NCBI GenBank assembly: GCA_905221605.1
Contig: CAJNDS010000424.1
Coordinates: 188,478-252,477 of the forward strand
Direction of reading: 5' to 3'
Source: Symbiodinium natans
Taxonomy: Eukaryota; Sar; Dinophyceae; Suessiales; Symbiodiniaceae
Length of the DNA stretch: 64,000 bases
In this document: piece after piece, positions 32,911-43,911 of the stretch
How the letters are laid out: every line of letters begins with the position of its first letter
Numbering within the stretch: the stretch's first letter is position 1
Made by a program: the position numbers and the translations under genes
The notes under the pieces: generated by a model
Databases searched by the model: none
What the model was told of the DNA's origin: nothing
Seen by the model: only the letters and a program-made list of their open reading frames with translations

Positions 32911-33894
32911 TGAGGGCAAGGGCCCGCTGCAGTCCGACCCCCTAAACCCTAAACCCTAAACCCTAAACGCTAGACCCTAGACCCTAAACCCTAAACCCGG
33001 AAAGCCTCTGCGGACGCTAAGTTGGAGAGGCTGACGCAGCATCAGCATGCTCAAGTTCCTGTGGGCAAAAGGACCGGCATTCGCAGAAGGTTTTAATTGT
33101 TTTCCTTCGACCCAAGGGTTTAGGGTTTAGGGTTCAGGGTTTCGGGTTTTTGTGATGAGACATTCCAGACACGGATGATGGTTGCACTGCCCTGCTCTCT
33201 AACTTGAGCCTGAGTCCCCTGAAGGAACCCTGAACTCCCTTAGCCATAAACAAGCTTGCCAGCACACCATTGCGGGATGCAGACGCGCGTAATCCCGCTC
33301 TGCAGGTGGCACCAGCACGGCCAGCATGCGCAAGGAACTTGAGGATGTTGATGCTGTGAGCCTCTCGAGCTTTGCATCCACAGAGGCTCTCGGGTCTAGG
33401 GCTTGGGGTTCAAGGGTTATAAGGGGTCGGGGTCCGGATTCACAATCAGACTCCTAGGTCGGATTGCAGAGCTCATTCCGCTTTCTTAGGGTTTAGGGTT
33501 TAGGGTCTACCCACAAAACAGTCTATGAGCCCAAGATTGTAAACTCTACATCAACCCTAGAACCCCTAAACTCCCACAGTAGGACCCCTAAAGTCTACAC
33601 AGGCTCTAACCAGCCCCTGGGATCACTACAGTAAAGCCCCTAGACCCCCCACCCTACAAGCCCTCAATGCAAGGAACCCCAAACCCTGAAAGCCTAAACT
33701 CGGAACGTAAGACCCTAAACCTTCTAAACCTTAATCCAACCCTAACTGGCACAGGCAGAGCGTTGGCGCTCCCTGAGTCGCGAGCACAGGCCGGGGCATC
33801 CCAAAGCCACGCGCGTCAAGGTAGGTAACTCTTGAGTTCAAGGGAAGAGCCTCTCAGCCCTAAACCCCGAGACCCGAGACTCTAGAAGCCCTAA

Positions 33895-34265
33895 AAGCCC
33901 TAGTCCGGCCCGCAAGCTGCGACTGGTAGGAGGGGACTTGCAGTGCTGGTTCTTTTATTTCCATACGCCAATGTAAGGGTTTGTGAGGGGTTCCCCTTCT
34001 ACGCCCCTACGCCTGCCGTGGCGGCAGCCCTAAACCCTAAACCCTAAACCCCAAACCCCAAACCCCAAACCCTAAACCCTAAACCCTAAACCCTAAGCCC
34101 TAGGGCGGTTTAGAGAGTTTAGGGGTTTTGCGGTCTTTGGGTTTAGGGTCCAAGCCCTTTTGCTTGCGCCGAAAAGCGCAGCGGCCGAGCGACTCCAAAG
34201 GAGACTCCTCGACTCGGCTGTTGTTGCCTTGTGTTCGTAGGGTTTAGGGTTTAGGTTTAAGGGTT
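33895..34265 (+). repeat. Tandem segmental duplication, copy 1
   Basis: Contains AGCCCTTTTGCTTGCGCCG, GCGGCCGAGCGACTCCAA and TCGACTCGGCTGTTGTTGCC, repeated at 34375-34670. The shared island reads LLAPKSAAAERLQRRLLDSA on the + strand and may be an exon, with donor at GTAGGG. Confidence 0.8.
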
Positions 34266-34311
34266 AAACCCTAAACCCTAAACCCTAAACCCTAAACCCT
34301 AAAAACCCTAA

Positions 34312-34372
34312 GCCCTAGAAGCCCTAGAAGCCCTAGAAGCCCTAGAAGCCCTAGAAGCCCTAGAAGCCCTAA
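34312..34372 (+). repeat. (CCCTAGAAG)n 9-bp tandem repeat
   Basis: About six units, a variant grown out of a CCCTAAA tract, at the junction of the two duplicated segments. Confidence 0.9.
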
Positions 34373-34374
34373 TC

Positions 34375-34670
34375 CGGCCCGCACGGCCTGGAAGGCCGAG
34401 TGCGACTGGTGGGAGGGCTAAACCCTATAGAACCCTAGACCCTAAACCCGAAACCCTAAACCCTAAGCCCTAAACCCTAAACCCTAAACCCCAAACCCTA
34501 AACCCTAAACCCTAAACCCTAGGGCGGTTTTGGGAGTTTAGGGGCGTGACGGAGCCCTTTTGCTTGCGCCGCAAAGCGCACCGGCCGAGCGACTCCAAGG
34601 AGACTTCTCGACTCGGCTGTTGTTGCCTTGTGTTCCTAGGGTTTAGGGTTTAAGGGTTAAGGGTTTAGTG
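34375..34670 (+). repeat. Tandem segmental duplication, copy 2
   Basis: Partner of 33895-34265, with few changes in the coding-like island and more in flanks. Confidence 0.8.
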
Positions 34671-34953
34671 TGTTGCTGACATTAGGTTTGTCTTTATTTT
34701 GTTTTTTTTTTGCAGGGTTTTGGGGGTTTGCGGCGATTGAAGGTTATTTTTGGGTTTTGAGGGTTTGAGGGATTTAGAGGGCTCACGGTTTTGGGATTGT
34801 TGCACTCTAGGTTTTTTTGTTTGTTTTTTGGGGGGAGGGTTTGGGTTTGCAGGCTTGAGGGTTTTGCTTCAGGACTTTAGGACCTTTGGGGATTGAGGCC
34901 TGTGGGCCAATGCTGGCGGCCATGGCCACCGGCCACCGCTGCTAGTTGCTCCC

Positions 34954-35051
34954 GAAATGGGACCCCGCTTTGCTAACAGCCCTTTATAGGGATTGTAGCA
35001 CCCCTTAGAATCCGTTTTTAAGGACTGCCAGTATAAGGGGGAACATCCCAA
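34954..35051. repeat. Fold-back element, family B (copy 2)
   Basis: Intact right arm AAGGACTGCCAGTATAAGGG then GGAACATCCCAA; left arm decayed (TTTGCTAACAGCCCTTTATA). Confidence 0.65.
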
Positions 35052-35869
35052 GACCTCCCAAAAATCCCAGTCATGACGGAGTTGTGGCCCCTGGGGCAGG
35101 CTCGTCGACGTTTCTGTTCGACAGATGGGTTGGCCGGGCTCCCTCCGTTGGCTGCAGGAGACAACCGGGGTTGACCCTAAACCCTAAACCCTAAACCCTA
35201 AACCCCTAAACCCTAAACCCTAAACCCTAAACCCCTAAGCCTAAAACCCTAAAACCCTAAACCCTAAGTCTAAACCCCAAATCCCGAATCAACATCATTC
35301 ACACGTCTGCCAGCCTGGCATGTCCATCTTCGCAGTTTGTGGTTTGTTTCTTGACTTTTCGCACATGTCTTAAGCTCTTACTTGTATACAGCCGCCGTGA
35401 CCTTCCAGGCAGAGCCTTGAACAAGTGCAACTTCGGAATGCAAGAGACTGCGCAGCACCGGCGTATGATTTGGCTCAAAGTGCGTTGGAGCTGACTCGCT
35501 GAGCTTTGCGCTGACAGCCTTAGCTTCACGCATTTAGCTTCTTATGCAAGGGGTCTAAAATGGGATAGCGGTGCGCCGGAAGGCTTTGCGGATGTATGGG
35601 CTTCTTCTTGGGGATGCTTGGAAACATTTTCATTCTTGGGTACTAAAATTCCTAAGAAACAGTTGAACATTGTTTGCTAGGGTTCCAAGTTCAGTATAGT
35701 CCTATCCTAGAGACAAATCCGACCATGTCGTCTTTGCCGTTCAGGCAGCAGGCCTGGGAAGCCACCCTTCGACAAAAGGGTGGGTTTCGTGGCTTCAGGG
35801 GTTTCAGATTTCGAGGTCTAATCCAGGTGTCTACCCTAAGCCCTAAACCCTAAACCCTAAACCCAAAAC

Positions 35870-35968
35870 CTGATGGCAGGTTTTCTGCTGGGAGCCTTGC
35901 GGCTGCCTCCCTTGGAGGCCTTGGAGGCCTTGGGGGCCTTTCTGGGCTTTGAAGGTGCAGGGGCTTGG
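35870..35968 (-). CDS. Candidate minus-strand exon, Lys/Ala/Pro/Ser-rich
   Basis: On the - strand, TTTAG| acceptor, then APAPSKPRKAPKASKASKGG and SRKAPSRKPAI, then donor CAG|GTTTTGGG followed by TTTAGGG repeats. Composition is like histone H1 tails or other basic nucleic acid-binding tails. The + strand is also open, so strand is an inference from composition and the donor. Confidence 0.4.
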
Positions 35969-36105
35969 CTAAACCCTAAACCCTAAACCCTAAACCCTAA
36001 ACCCTAAACCCTAAACCCTAAACCCTAAACCCTAAACCCTAAACCCTAAACCCTAAACCCTAAACCCTAAACCTTAAACCCTAAACCCTAAACCCTAAAC
36101 CCTAG
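35966..36105 (+). repeat. (CCCTAAA)20 telomere-type tract
   Basis: About twenty units, one of the longest in the window. Confidence 0.95.
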
Positions 36106-36347
36106 AGTAGGGTTTAGGCTTCACAGGGTTCAGGGTGGAGCTGTTGGTTATTGATGAACATGCTGGGCTGGGGAGCCAGAGAAGCCTAAGATGCCGCGGG
36201 TGTGCTGTTTGTGTTGTGCTCGTTTAGGGTTTAGGATTTAGGATATAGGGTTTAGGGTTTAGGGTTTAGGGCTCGGCCTGCGCGTCGGCCAGGACTGCCA
36301 AGACGGTGTCCCCTGAGGACCCGGCCAGACTGCTGGGCGTGCAACAC

Positions 36348-36350
36348 TCG

Positions 36351-36429
<79 letters not shown>

Positions 36430-36648
36430 GTGTCTCTGTGTCTCTGTGTCTCTGTGTGTCTCTCTATGTGTCTCTCAATGTGTCTCTCTATGTGTCTCTG
36501 TGCGTCTCTGTCTGTCTCTGTGTGTCTCCGTGTGTCTGTCTGTCTGTCCGTGTCTGTCTGTCTGTGTCTGTCTGTCTGTGTCTGTCTGTCTGTGTCTGTC
36601 TGTCTGTGTCTGTCTGTCTGTGTCTGTCTGTCTGTGTCTGTCTGTCTG

Positions 36649-36693
<45 letters not shown>

Positions 36694-36700
36694 GTTGTGT
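36348..36700 (+). repeat. (TGTC)n microsatellite
   Basis: Pure TGTC at 36348-36427 and about 36650-36685, with TGTCTC/TGTG variants between. Open in three frames, giving false Cys/Val/Ser-rich ORFs. Confidence 0.95.
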
Positions 36701-36934
36701 TTGTGTTTGTGTGTTTGTTTGTTTCCCTTTCAAGGTGGATTCGCGATTGTGTGATGGAAGACCCCTCATAAAGGCTAAACCACCATCACAAGAATGAAAA
36801 GACAATCAACGCACAATTAAGGGGAGTTCCTATTCTTAATGACACAGAAAGTTGGACAATAGAATCCAAGCAGGACCCTAAACCCCAAACCCTAAACCCT
36901 AGACCCCGCTGGAACCCTGCACCCGAAACCGCAG

Positions 36935-36999
36935 AAACACCCTGGGCCAGGCCAAGAACATCTCCTTCGTGGAGGAGGCTGAGGCGTGGATGGACTTAG
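36935..36999 (+). CDS. Candidate exon, small unrecognised gene
   Basis: Acceptor ACCGCAG; reads NTLGQAKNISFVEEAEAWMD then a GC donor (G|GCTTTAG). CCCTAAA left, TTTAGGG right. Confidence 0.45.
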
Positions 37000-37107
37000 G
37001 CTTTAGAAGAGGGGTTTAGGGTGCAGAGGTCTCTGTTCAACTGGGGAAAATTCCCCTGAACCCTAAACCCTACACCCCAAAACTCTGAACCCTTTTAGCT
37101 CTCCCAG

Positions 37108-37161
37108 GTACGCCAGCCATTGGAGACCAGCGCGGAGACGACGCCCGTCATCTCGCAGCAG
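37108..37161 (+). CDS. Candidate exon, small unrecognised gene
   Basis: Between CTCCCAG and CAG|GTGACG reads VRQPLETSAETTPVISQQ without stop. TTTAGGG-like repeats follow. Confidence 0.5.
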
Positions 37162-37854
37162 GTGACGGGGGCGGAGGGGGGGGGGAACGGGTTTAGGGTT
37201 TCGGGTTTAATTAGGGTTGAGGGTTTAGGGTTTAGGGTTTAGGGTTTCGGGTTTAGGGTTCCAGTCCTTTTGGAGCCGTACCCGCGACTAAACCGCAAGC
37301 CTGAGATCCCTTCGATGCTGGAGGATTGTTGTGTTTCAGGCCGAAGCCGCAGAGTTAGGCAGTGAGGCCCCGGGTGTCTGAGAAAAGAGAGGAGGTTAGG
37401 GGATGTTTGAGGGTTTAGAGTATTTATAGGGTTTTTTAGTGTTTTTTTGTCAGGGCTTATGCTGCTTAAGTCTGTTAAGAGGCTTATGTTGTTGGATTCA
37501 GGGCTTTGGCGTTTAAGGACGTGGGTTGTGGGAGGTGTGGGGGATTTTGATTCTTTTTGTTTGGGGGGCGGGGGGGTGGGGTTGGTCTTTGTTTTAAGAA
37601 GTGCCAGGGTAGCTTTGGGCTTTGAGGCGATTCGGCGCGCTGCGGGTCGAGGGTCGAGGTTTTGAGGGCTGAAGGGCTCAGGGTGGAGCAAGATCTCCTT
37701 TCAGGTTTACGGTTGCGCGCTTGCGCACCCCGGCGACTGTTGGCAGTTCAGGGGATAACACATCCCTAAACCCTAAACCCTAAGCCCCCAACCCTTTCAT
37801 ATGCGCCACCCGGGGGTTCCCACCCATCCCTGCGACTGTTCTGTTGATTTCAAG

Positions 37855-37896
37855 CAGCGCCTGCTGGAGACCGAAGGCGACGACGCAGAGGGGTAG
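37855..37896 (+). CDS. Candidate terminal exon, small unrecognised gene
   Basis: Reads QRLLETEGDDAEG then TAG; an acidic C-terminus. Probably the end of the gene with exons at 36935 and 37108. Confidence 0.4.
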   Translation, partial: QRLLETEGDDAEG

Positions 37897-38744
37897 AGAG
37901 TTTAGGGGGTTTGGGGTTTAGAGTTTAGGGTTTAGGGTTTGCAGGAATCGGAAGCATCCTGAGACTAGCAATCTCGCGATCAGGTCCCTGGGGTTGAGGG
38001 ATGTAACTCGGGATCAGAAACGGTACACTAGAATCACTAAAAGCCCTCTACACACTGAAGCCCCAAACCGATAAGCTCGATGAACCCTTACAAACCCCAT
38101 GAACCTTCAAACCATCGAAGGCATCTAAGCCCTCTAGACGCTAAAGACTAAAGCCTAAACCCTGCCCCCAAAACCCCAAACCCTAAACCCTAAAACGCCC
38201 TAAAACCCTATAGCCCTATAAACCCTACAACCCTAAACCCCTTTAAAGCATAATCTCGAGCAACTGCAGCACAAGCGCGCGAGGACACAAACACCGGGAG
38301 CTTGGATACATCCCCCACGGACGGGAAGTGCAGGGTTTGGGGTGTCGCCTTTCGGGCCTTTAGGATTTAATTATTCTAAAGTAGGGGTTACCCTAATTTT
38401 CTTCTAAGTTGTACAAACCATCGGGGAACTTCATCAATGGGTCCTTTGGGGTATGGGGGAGGCGGGGGAGGGGGCATGGTCCAGGCAGGTCCAGGAGGTT
38501 CTGGTGCGCTCAGGGTTCATAGAGTTCGGGGTCAGAGTTTTGGTGCCAAGCAGCGTCCAGGGGTTTTTTGCCCAAGAGAAGGAACCCGAAACCCCAGATC
38601 CTAAACCCCTGAGTTTGGTCGCAGGGTTTCATGTGCAGAGCCGGTGTAGGGGACGTGTCACTTGAAGGGTCGAAGCGCAAGCAGGAGACGGAGCCTGAGG
38701 AGGCGGAACGGCTTGGAGGCAGCCGGCTCCTTAAGGGCTTAGGG

Positions 38745-38896
38745 TTGGGATGTTCCCCCTTTTTCCCAAAAGTAGTCCTTAAATAGGGGTTATAGTACCC
38801 TCAATGGAGATTATAGCACCCTTATATGGGATTATAGTCCCCCCCCCCTTTTCGATTCCCTACTAAGGACTGCTAGTAGAAGGGGAATTATCCCAA
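38745..38896. repeat. Fold-back element, family B (copy 3)
   Basis: TTGGGATGTTCCCCCTTT and AAGGGGAATTATCCCAA at the ends, AGTAGTCCTTA and TAAGGACTGCTAGTA inside; the centre has three tandem TATAGYACCC repeats. Confidence 0.8.
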
Positions 38897-39249
38897 CTGT
38901 TAGGGTTTATCGCGAAAGCAAGTGCCTCTGAGGGGCTGGCCGTCCGTCTCTTCCCAACCGTAAGGTTGAACAACAAGGGTGTGGGGAGGGTCCAGCTGGG
39001 GGTTTAGGGTTTAGGGTTGAGGGTTTAGGGTTTAGGGTTTAGGGTCTAAGGTTTATAGGGCTTAGGGCCCAGATTGGGGGGGGGGGGGGGCGTCCCCCAC
39101 CTGGCAGTGTCCGAGTCCCTGTGTTGGCCTGCATGGACTCTCGGGGCGCTTCGGGGCGCAGACTTATTCACCAAATATGGCTGTACTTATAACCCACTTA
39201 TAGGCCCCTTAAGTGCTCTAATATGGTCATAAGTTTAAGGACAGTTCTA

Positions 39250-40000
39250 ATAGGTTAACAAATCTGCCTTACAAGACCTTTCCAAGAGCAGCGTCGAAGC
39301 CACGATACTACGTCTCCAAGCGCAGCGTCGCAACCATGTGCGGGTGGGCGCAGCTGAGTGCTGATGCATCTCCAGCAGCAGCGTCGAAACCGTGTACGGG
39401 TCAGTTTAATGCCCAGAAGATTCTCTGAATATACTCTGCGTTTGGGCACTCCAGGGCTTGTCTGCAAAGACTCCAAAGTTGGGCTGAATATATTTAGGAA
39501 ATGAAATTATAAATAATTATAATAATGATAATAATGATGATAATGAAAATAATAATGAATACTCCAGAGATTCATACCCTGGGTTGCGCTCCGATGGCTT
39601 CCCTGGGCAAACTCTTCGGGCTGGGCAACCTACAAAATTTCTGGGGATACTCTGGGGTTGGGCACTCCCAGGGATTCGCTGATTCTCTTCTGATGCTCTG
39701 CACTCTGGGGTTGGGCACGGCAGGGTTTTGTGGGATGCTAGAAAGCCGACTCCTCGAGGATACTCTGGGCTGGGCGCTCCAAAAACTCTCTGGGGACAAG
39801 ATCTGAATAAAGCACTCAAGGCTGAGCACTCCAGGCTGAGCACTCCAGAATTCTCACTCCACGGATGTTCTGGGAATCGACTGGCTCTAGGGGCTCTCGG
39901 TAAAATACTCTGGCCATGGGTTCTCTGGCGATGCTCTGGGGTGGGATGCGGGTGATGGGCGAGGAGTAGACCGGCCGTGCGCCGGGCAGTCAACTGCAAC
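39250..40000. repeat. Degenerate repeats with CTCTGGGGTTGGGCACTCC
   Basis: Many imperfect copies of GATACTCTGGGGTTGGGCAC and GGCTGAGCACTCCAG with irregular spacing of roughly 26-60 bp. ORFs on both strands here are repeat-driven. No gene supported. Confidence 0.6.
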
Positions 40001-40375
40001 TGCGAGTCACTTGCCCGTTTGGTCGATGCTGTTCTCCTGTCACAAGCCTAAACCCTAAACCCGAGAAAGCTTGAGGCCCATAAAGCCATGCAAAGTCTAC
40101 ACCCCAAACCCAAAACCCCATAAAGCCTGCAAAACCCCCCAAAAACCTGCGTCCAAACCCCAAGCCCTACAACCCCTCAAACCCCCGAACCCTAAACCCT
40201 AAACTCGAAAAAACCCTCAACCCCCGAACCCTAAACCCTAAACCCCGAACCCTGAAAAAGCCCTGAGGCCCTACCCTGGTGGCAGGCGACCATGCGCGGA
40301 CCGAGACGGAGCAGCCGCGGCGTGGCGATGCCGATGTTGAGGTGCTTCAAGAACCCATCTGAGCCCTAGACCATG

Positions 40376-40640
40376 AACCCTAAACCCTAAACCCTAAACC
40401 CTAAACCCTAAACCCTAAACCCTAAACCCTAAACCCTAAACCCTGAACCCTGAACCCTGAACCCTAGAAGCCCTGAGCCATCAGATGGGAAATGTTCAGA
40501 TGCAGGTCTTAAGGGCGTTTTAGGCTGACCATGACCCCTGCCTTGGGACGACATGAACACCAAAAGGGCATAGGGTTTAGGGTTTAGGGTTTAAGGTTTA
40601 GGGTTTAGGGTTTAGGGTTTAGGGTTTAGGGTTTAGGGAT
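40376..40640. repeat. Paired CCCTAAA (40376-40465) and TTTAGGG (40573-40640) tracts
   Basis: The two arrays face a 100-bp island. The island 40262-40350 to the left reads ARTETEQPRRGDADVEVLQE to a stop and may be a terminal exon. Confidence 0.85.
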
Positions 40641-41191
40641 GTTTAGGGTTTATGGCTCATATACACCTTAGTAGGACAGGAAGTATAGTAGTGTAGGGTG
40701 TATGACCCCAATCTTCGGGTTCATGTGGTCCAAGGTGAGCGCAAACAAAAAAACAGCCATGTCTTTTCTGGACGGCAGCTACGTGAGGTTCGAGGTTGGT
40801 CCTCCCCGCTGCCTAAACCCTGCTCTAGTCTGCAGTCGGGGAGGTATGGGGTGAGGGTTTAGGTTGAGGGCTTATACTTTCCAACGCCCCCCAACAACGA
40901 GAAAGAAAAGAGGAAACAGAGAGAGAGAGAGAGAGAGAGAGAACAAAAAGAGAGACAAAACAGCACTCGTGCTTCAAGAAGCCTTCTGAAGCTGAAGTCC
41001 CGGAGGATCCCGAGCTATGCTCCACCAAGCCTCCGGAGGACGAAAGAGGGGCTTCATAGACGTCGTTGCTCTCTTCGGTTTCCTTTTCTCTGCTTTGAGG
41101 TGATGTGTTTCGGAGCTGATGGTCCAGCTGAGGGCTTCCTTTGGGGTGGCTTCGGGCCTTCAACGTCAGGTTGATGTCTCACTTGCGGTGT

Positions 41192-41286
41192 TCTACATCA
41201 CCCTTGGGAATTGTTTTGTATTTGATATAAAACCCAAGAGGATATTTAAAAGTATTGCTTTTATTAAGGTTCTAAGGGGAGTATAG
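41192..41286 (+). repeat. Dispersed element, family D (copy 2)
   Basis: CTACATCACCCTTGGGAATT, ATATAAAACCCAAGAGGAT, TTATTAAGGTTCTAAGGGG. Confidence 0.8.
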
Positions 41287-42193
41287 TGTTCATGTGAGCC
41301 AGAAATGTGTCTCCACGTTGTCAGCCGTTGCCTAGCCCCTGCACCGTGCAGGTTTCTTTGACCAACCTGCGGAGAGTTGAGAGTTTGTTTCGTGGAGCTT
41401 GGGATGGGCAAGAATCCTTGCCGGGTGAAGCAGACCAGTTGTCAGCACTGGCAACGTAAAGTACACGTCTAGGTCTCAAGTCTACGATATAAAACTGCAC
41501 AGCTCCCCATGATCCCTTCCTGAAGTTTCTAAAGTTCCAAGCGTCCCCAATCCTCGCCCTTAAGCTCTCTGTGCAGAATCAGGAGCTATTTCGGGCGCGA
41601 CCACGTCTTCAGGAGCGCTTGGCTTATAGCCATTCAGGAATATTGGGGAGGTTAAGGCTCTCGGGGGGTTCAAGGTGTTGCTGTTTTGTCCTGACTGCAT
41701 TCACCGCAGTCTTGCTGGATGGATAGTTGGTTCTTACCGGGTACAGGCCACCTGAGCTTGACTGAACAGCTGGCGAATTAAGCACCAACGTGCGGTCACA
41801 AAGATGAGAGGGGCTTAGCATTCGCACATGGCAGTGTATTAATCCAAGGCAGTCCAAAGCTGTAACAGAAATGTTCTCTCAGATTCGCTTCCCTTCTGTG
41901 CTCGGCTGCGAGCATGAGAAACCGAACATCCTCCTCACTGCTCCTCGTAACTTCAGTAGTAGCCATACCCCCAGAACCTTTGGCCACAGGCTCTAACACT
42001 CGAACCTAGAGGAGAAGCAGCCAGCAACCCTAAACCACACACTCCCACATCATTAAAAAGCCATACCAAAGCTGTGAGATTCCCATTTGTCCCTGTAAGA
42101 AGGCGGCAGCTTGGGCTGCAGACGAGGCCACCCAGAGACCAGAGATAGGAGAAGAACAAGAGTTCAAGAGAGAACGCCAAGGGGCAAACAGAG

Positions 42194-42300
42194 GGACGGA
42201 GTTATTTAGGGGCTACTTAGGTGCATAGGGACTATAAGGTGTAAAAAGGGGTTGGGCAATAAGATTGAGGGTCCCTTCTTGGAGTCCCTCCTTATTTCCC
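42194..42300 (+). repeat. Dispersed element, family C
   Basis: GGAGTTATTTAGGGGCTACTTAGG, then CATAGGGACTATAAG and GAGGGTCCCTTCTTGGAGTC. Confidence 0.75.
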
Positions 42301-42833
42301 TGAGAACCGCCGCTCCAAACGCGGCATCAGAAGCTTGAGGAAACCAGCCCTAAAGGTTGAGGGTGAAGCCTTCTTTGGGGCCCTTTGGGCCTTAGCATGA
42401 ACGTTCATGGAGATCAGGGTAGCCGTGATTTCGGGTGGTGCGGAGGGGTCATTCCCACCAGGCCCTCCAGAAGGGAGTTGTTTCTTGAGGTCCGTACGCC
42501 AACTGGCCGCCCGTAGAAGGTTCCTTCAGGGTTTGGGGTGTAAGGTTTGGGGTTTAGAGTTTCGGGTTTCGCATTAGGCTTTGTGCACAGACCGCACAAG
42601 GAGAAGAACAAGAAAGAGAAAGGAGTGAGAGTGGACGAGAGTGGGCGAGAGGCGAACCAAGTGAATTAGCACACGGATCACGCGGGCTTATTTCCGAAAT
42701 CTCGGCCGTTCGGTTTAGCTAGATGTACTTGCTTCATTATACTCTTTTGAATTGACATACAAGTATAGGGCACGAAGCGCAAAAGTGGCTTGCCCCAGCG
42801 CTTCGCTTGTTTCGCGGGCCTTCGAGGCCATGA

Positions 42834-42990
42834 ACCCTAAACCCTAAACCCTAAACCCTAAACCCTAAACCCCAAACCCCAAACCCCAAACCCCAAACCC
42901 CAAACCCCAAACCCCAAACCCCAAACCCCAAACCCCAAACCCTAAACCCCAAACCCGAAACCCGAAACCCGAAACCCGAAACCTTGAAGC
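42834..42990 (+). repeat. CCCTAAA/CCCCAAA/CCCGAAA telomere-type tract
   Basis: Three blocks in order: CCCTAAA, about fourteen CCCCAAA, then CCCGAAA; shows local homogenisation of variants. Confidence 0.95.
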
Positions 42991-43105
42991 CCGAAGCCTT
43001 CCATTTTCCTTCCTTGCCGGGCCTTCTGCGGACACCTCACCCCGGACGCCCTCCGAGGAGCACGCGCAAGCGGACCAAGCTCGTCAGGAGGACACCGAGT
43101 CAAGT

Positions 43106-43172
43106 TTAGGGTTTAGGGTTTAGGGTTTAGGGTTTAGGGTTTAGGGTTTAGGGTTTAGGGTTTAGGGTGTAG
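43106..43172 (+). repeat. (TTTAGGG)9 telomere-type tract
   Basis: Directly follows an exon-like island at 43015-43104 as CAA|GTTTAGGG. Confidence 0.95.
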
Positions 43173-43548
43173 GGGCCCGAATAATGTTCACTTCATATTA
43201 GTCTACCAGCCCCCCCCCCCCCCCACCCAGGTATGGTCACAGGCCGCGGGCTCCGTAATTAAAAGCCTCTGGACTTACCCTGACCCTTGCCTTCCAAGCC
43301 TTCACCCAAAACCCTCAAAAGATTGCCTTGCAAAGCCTTACAGCCTAAAACCTGACGCAGCCTCAAGGAAGGCCCAAACCCGAACCCCATTCAAGTTATC
43401 GTTTTCAGCAACAAGGAAAAGGCAGCTTTTCAACCGGCTTTGGCCCGGAAGGATTGTGCACATCCGGGGGGGGGGGGGGAGGTTATCATTACGTTCTGGG
43501 ATTTGGACTGTTGCAAATTTAAATGGGTTTATTAATATGAGGTCAACA

Positions 43549-43646
43549 TTAGTTGGAATAGGATTTAGGGGCGTTATTATGGTATAATGAAAAAGGGACC
43601 ATTTAAGGGTCCATAAGGGAATACAATTAGTAGTTATTCCGACCCC
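43549..43646 (+). repeat. Dispersed element, family H (copy 3)
   Basis: TTGGAATAGGATTTAGGGGC, TATTATGGTATAATG, AGGGACC repeated inverted as GGGTCC, then AGTTATTCCGACCCC. Confidence 0.75.
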
Positions 43647-43827
43647 GATATCGGTTTTAACAGAGTTTGGGGCTTAGCCGGGAGCGGCAGCCGCGCGTTT
43701 TCGGCGAGGAGGGTTTAGGGTTTAGGGAGGGACCCCCTATAGACCCCCAAGTAGTAGGTTTCGCTTATGATAAGGACCCCAAGCAAGGTACCTCGAATTT
43801 CGTAAACCCCCATATCCCCTTAGCTGC

Positions 43828-43911
43828 CTACTTGGAGGTTCATGGGTACTTATAACCCCAATTATAAGTCAACTTGGGCTTAGAAGTACAGTTATAACTG
43901 GGGTTATAAGT
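43828..43911. repeat. Fold-back element, family E (copy 2)
   Basis: CTACTTGGAGGTTCATGGGT, then ACTTATAACCCCAATTATAA pairing with TTATAACTGGGGTTATAAGT. Confidence 0.75.

Larger units (their letters stand above)
31200..33330 (+). repeat. Segmental duplication, copy 2 of gene-like unit
   Basis: Partner of 27600-29560 (see there). A possible first exon at 31230-31274 reads MAPVAAKPSKTSAMK and ends AAG|GTGATT. Confidence 0.75.

Noticed and set aside
36350..36700. CRISPR-like or satellite centromere array
   Set aside because: Simple microsatellite with no spacers or higher-order unit. The minisatellites at 58.9-61.6 kb also lack unique spacers.
36306..36805. Cys/Val/Ser-rich proteins over the TGTC repeat
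   Set aside because: Microsatellite read in three frames.
39517..39999. 160-aa - strand protein
   Set aside because: Frame built on the degenerate CTCTGGGGTTGGGCACTCC repeats.
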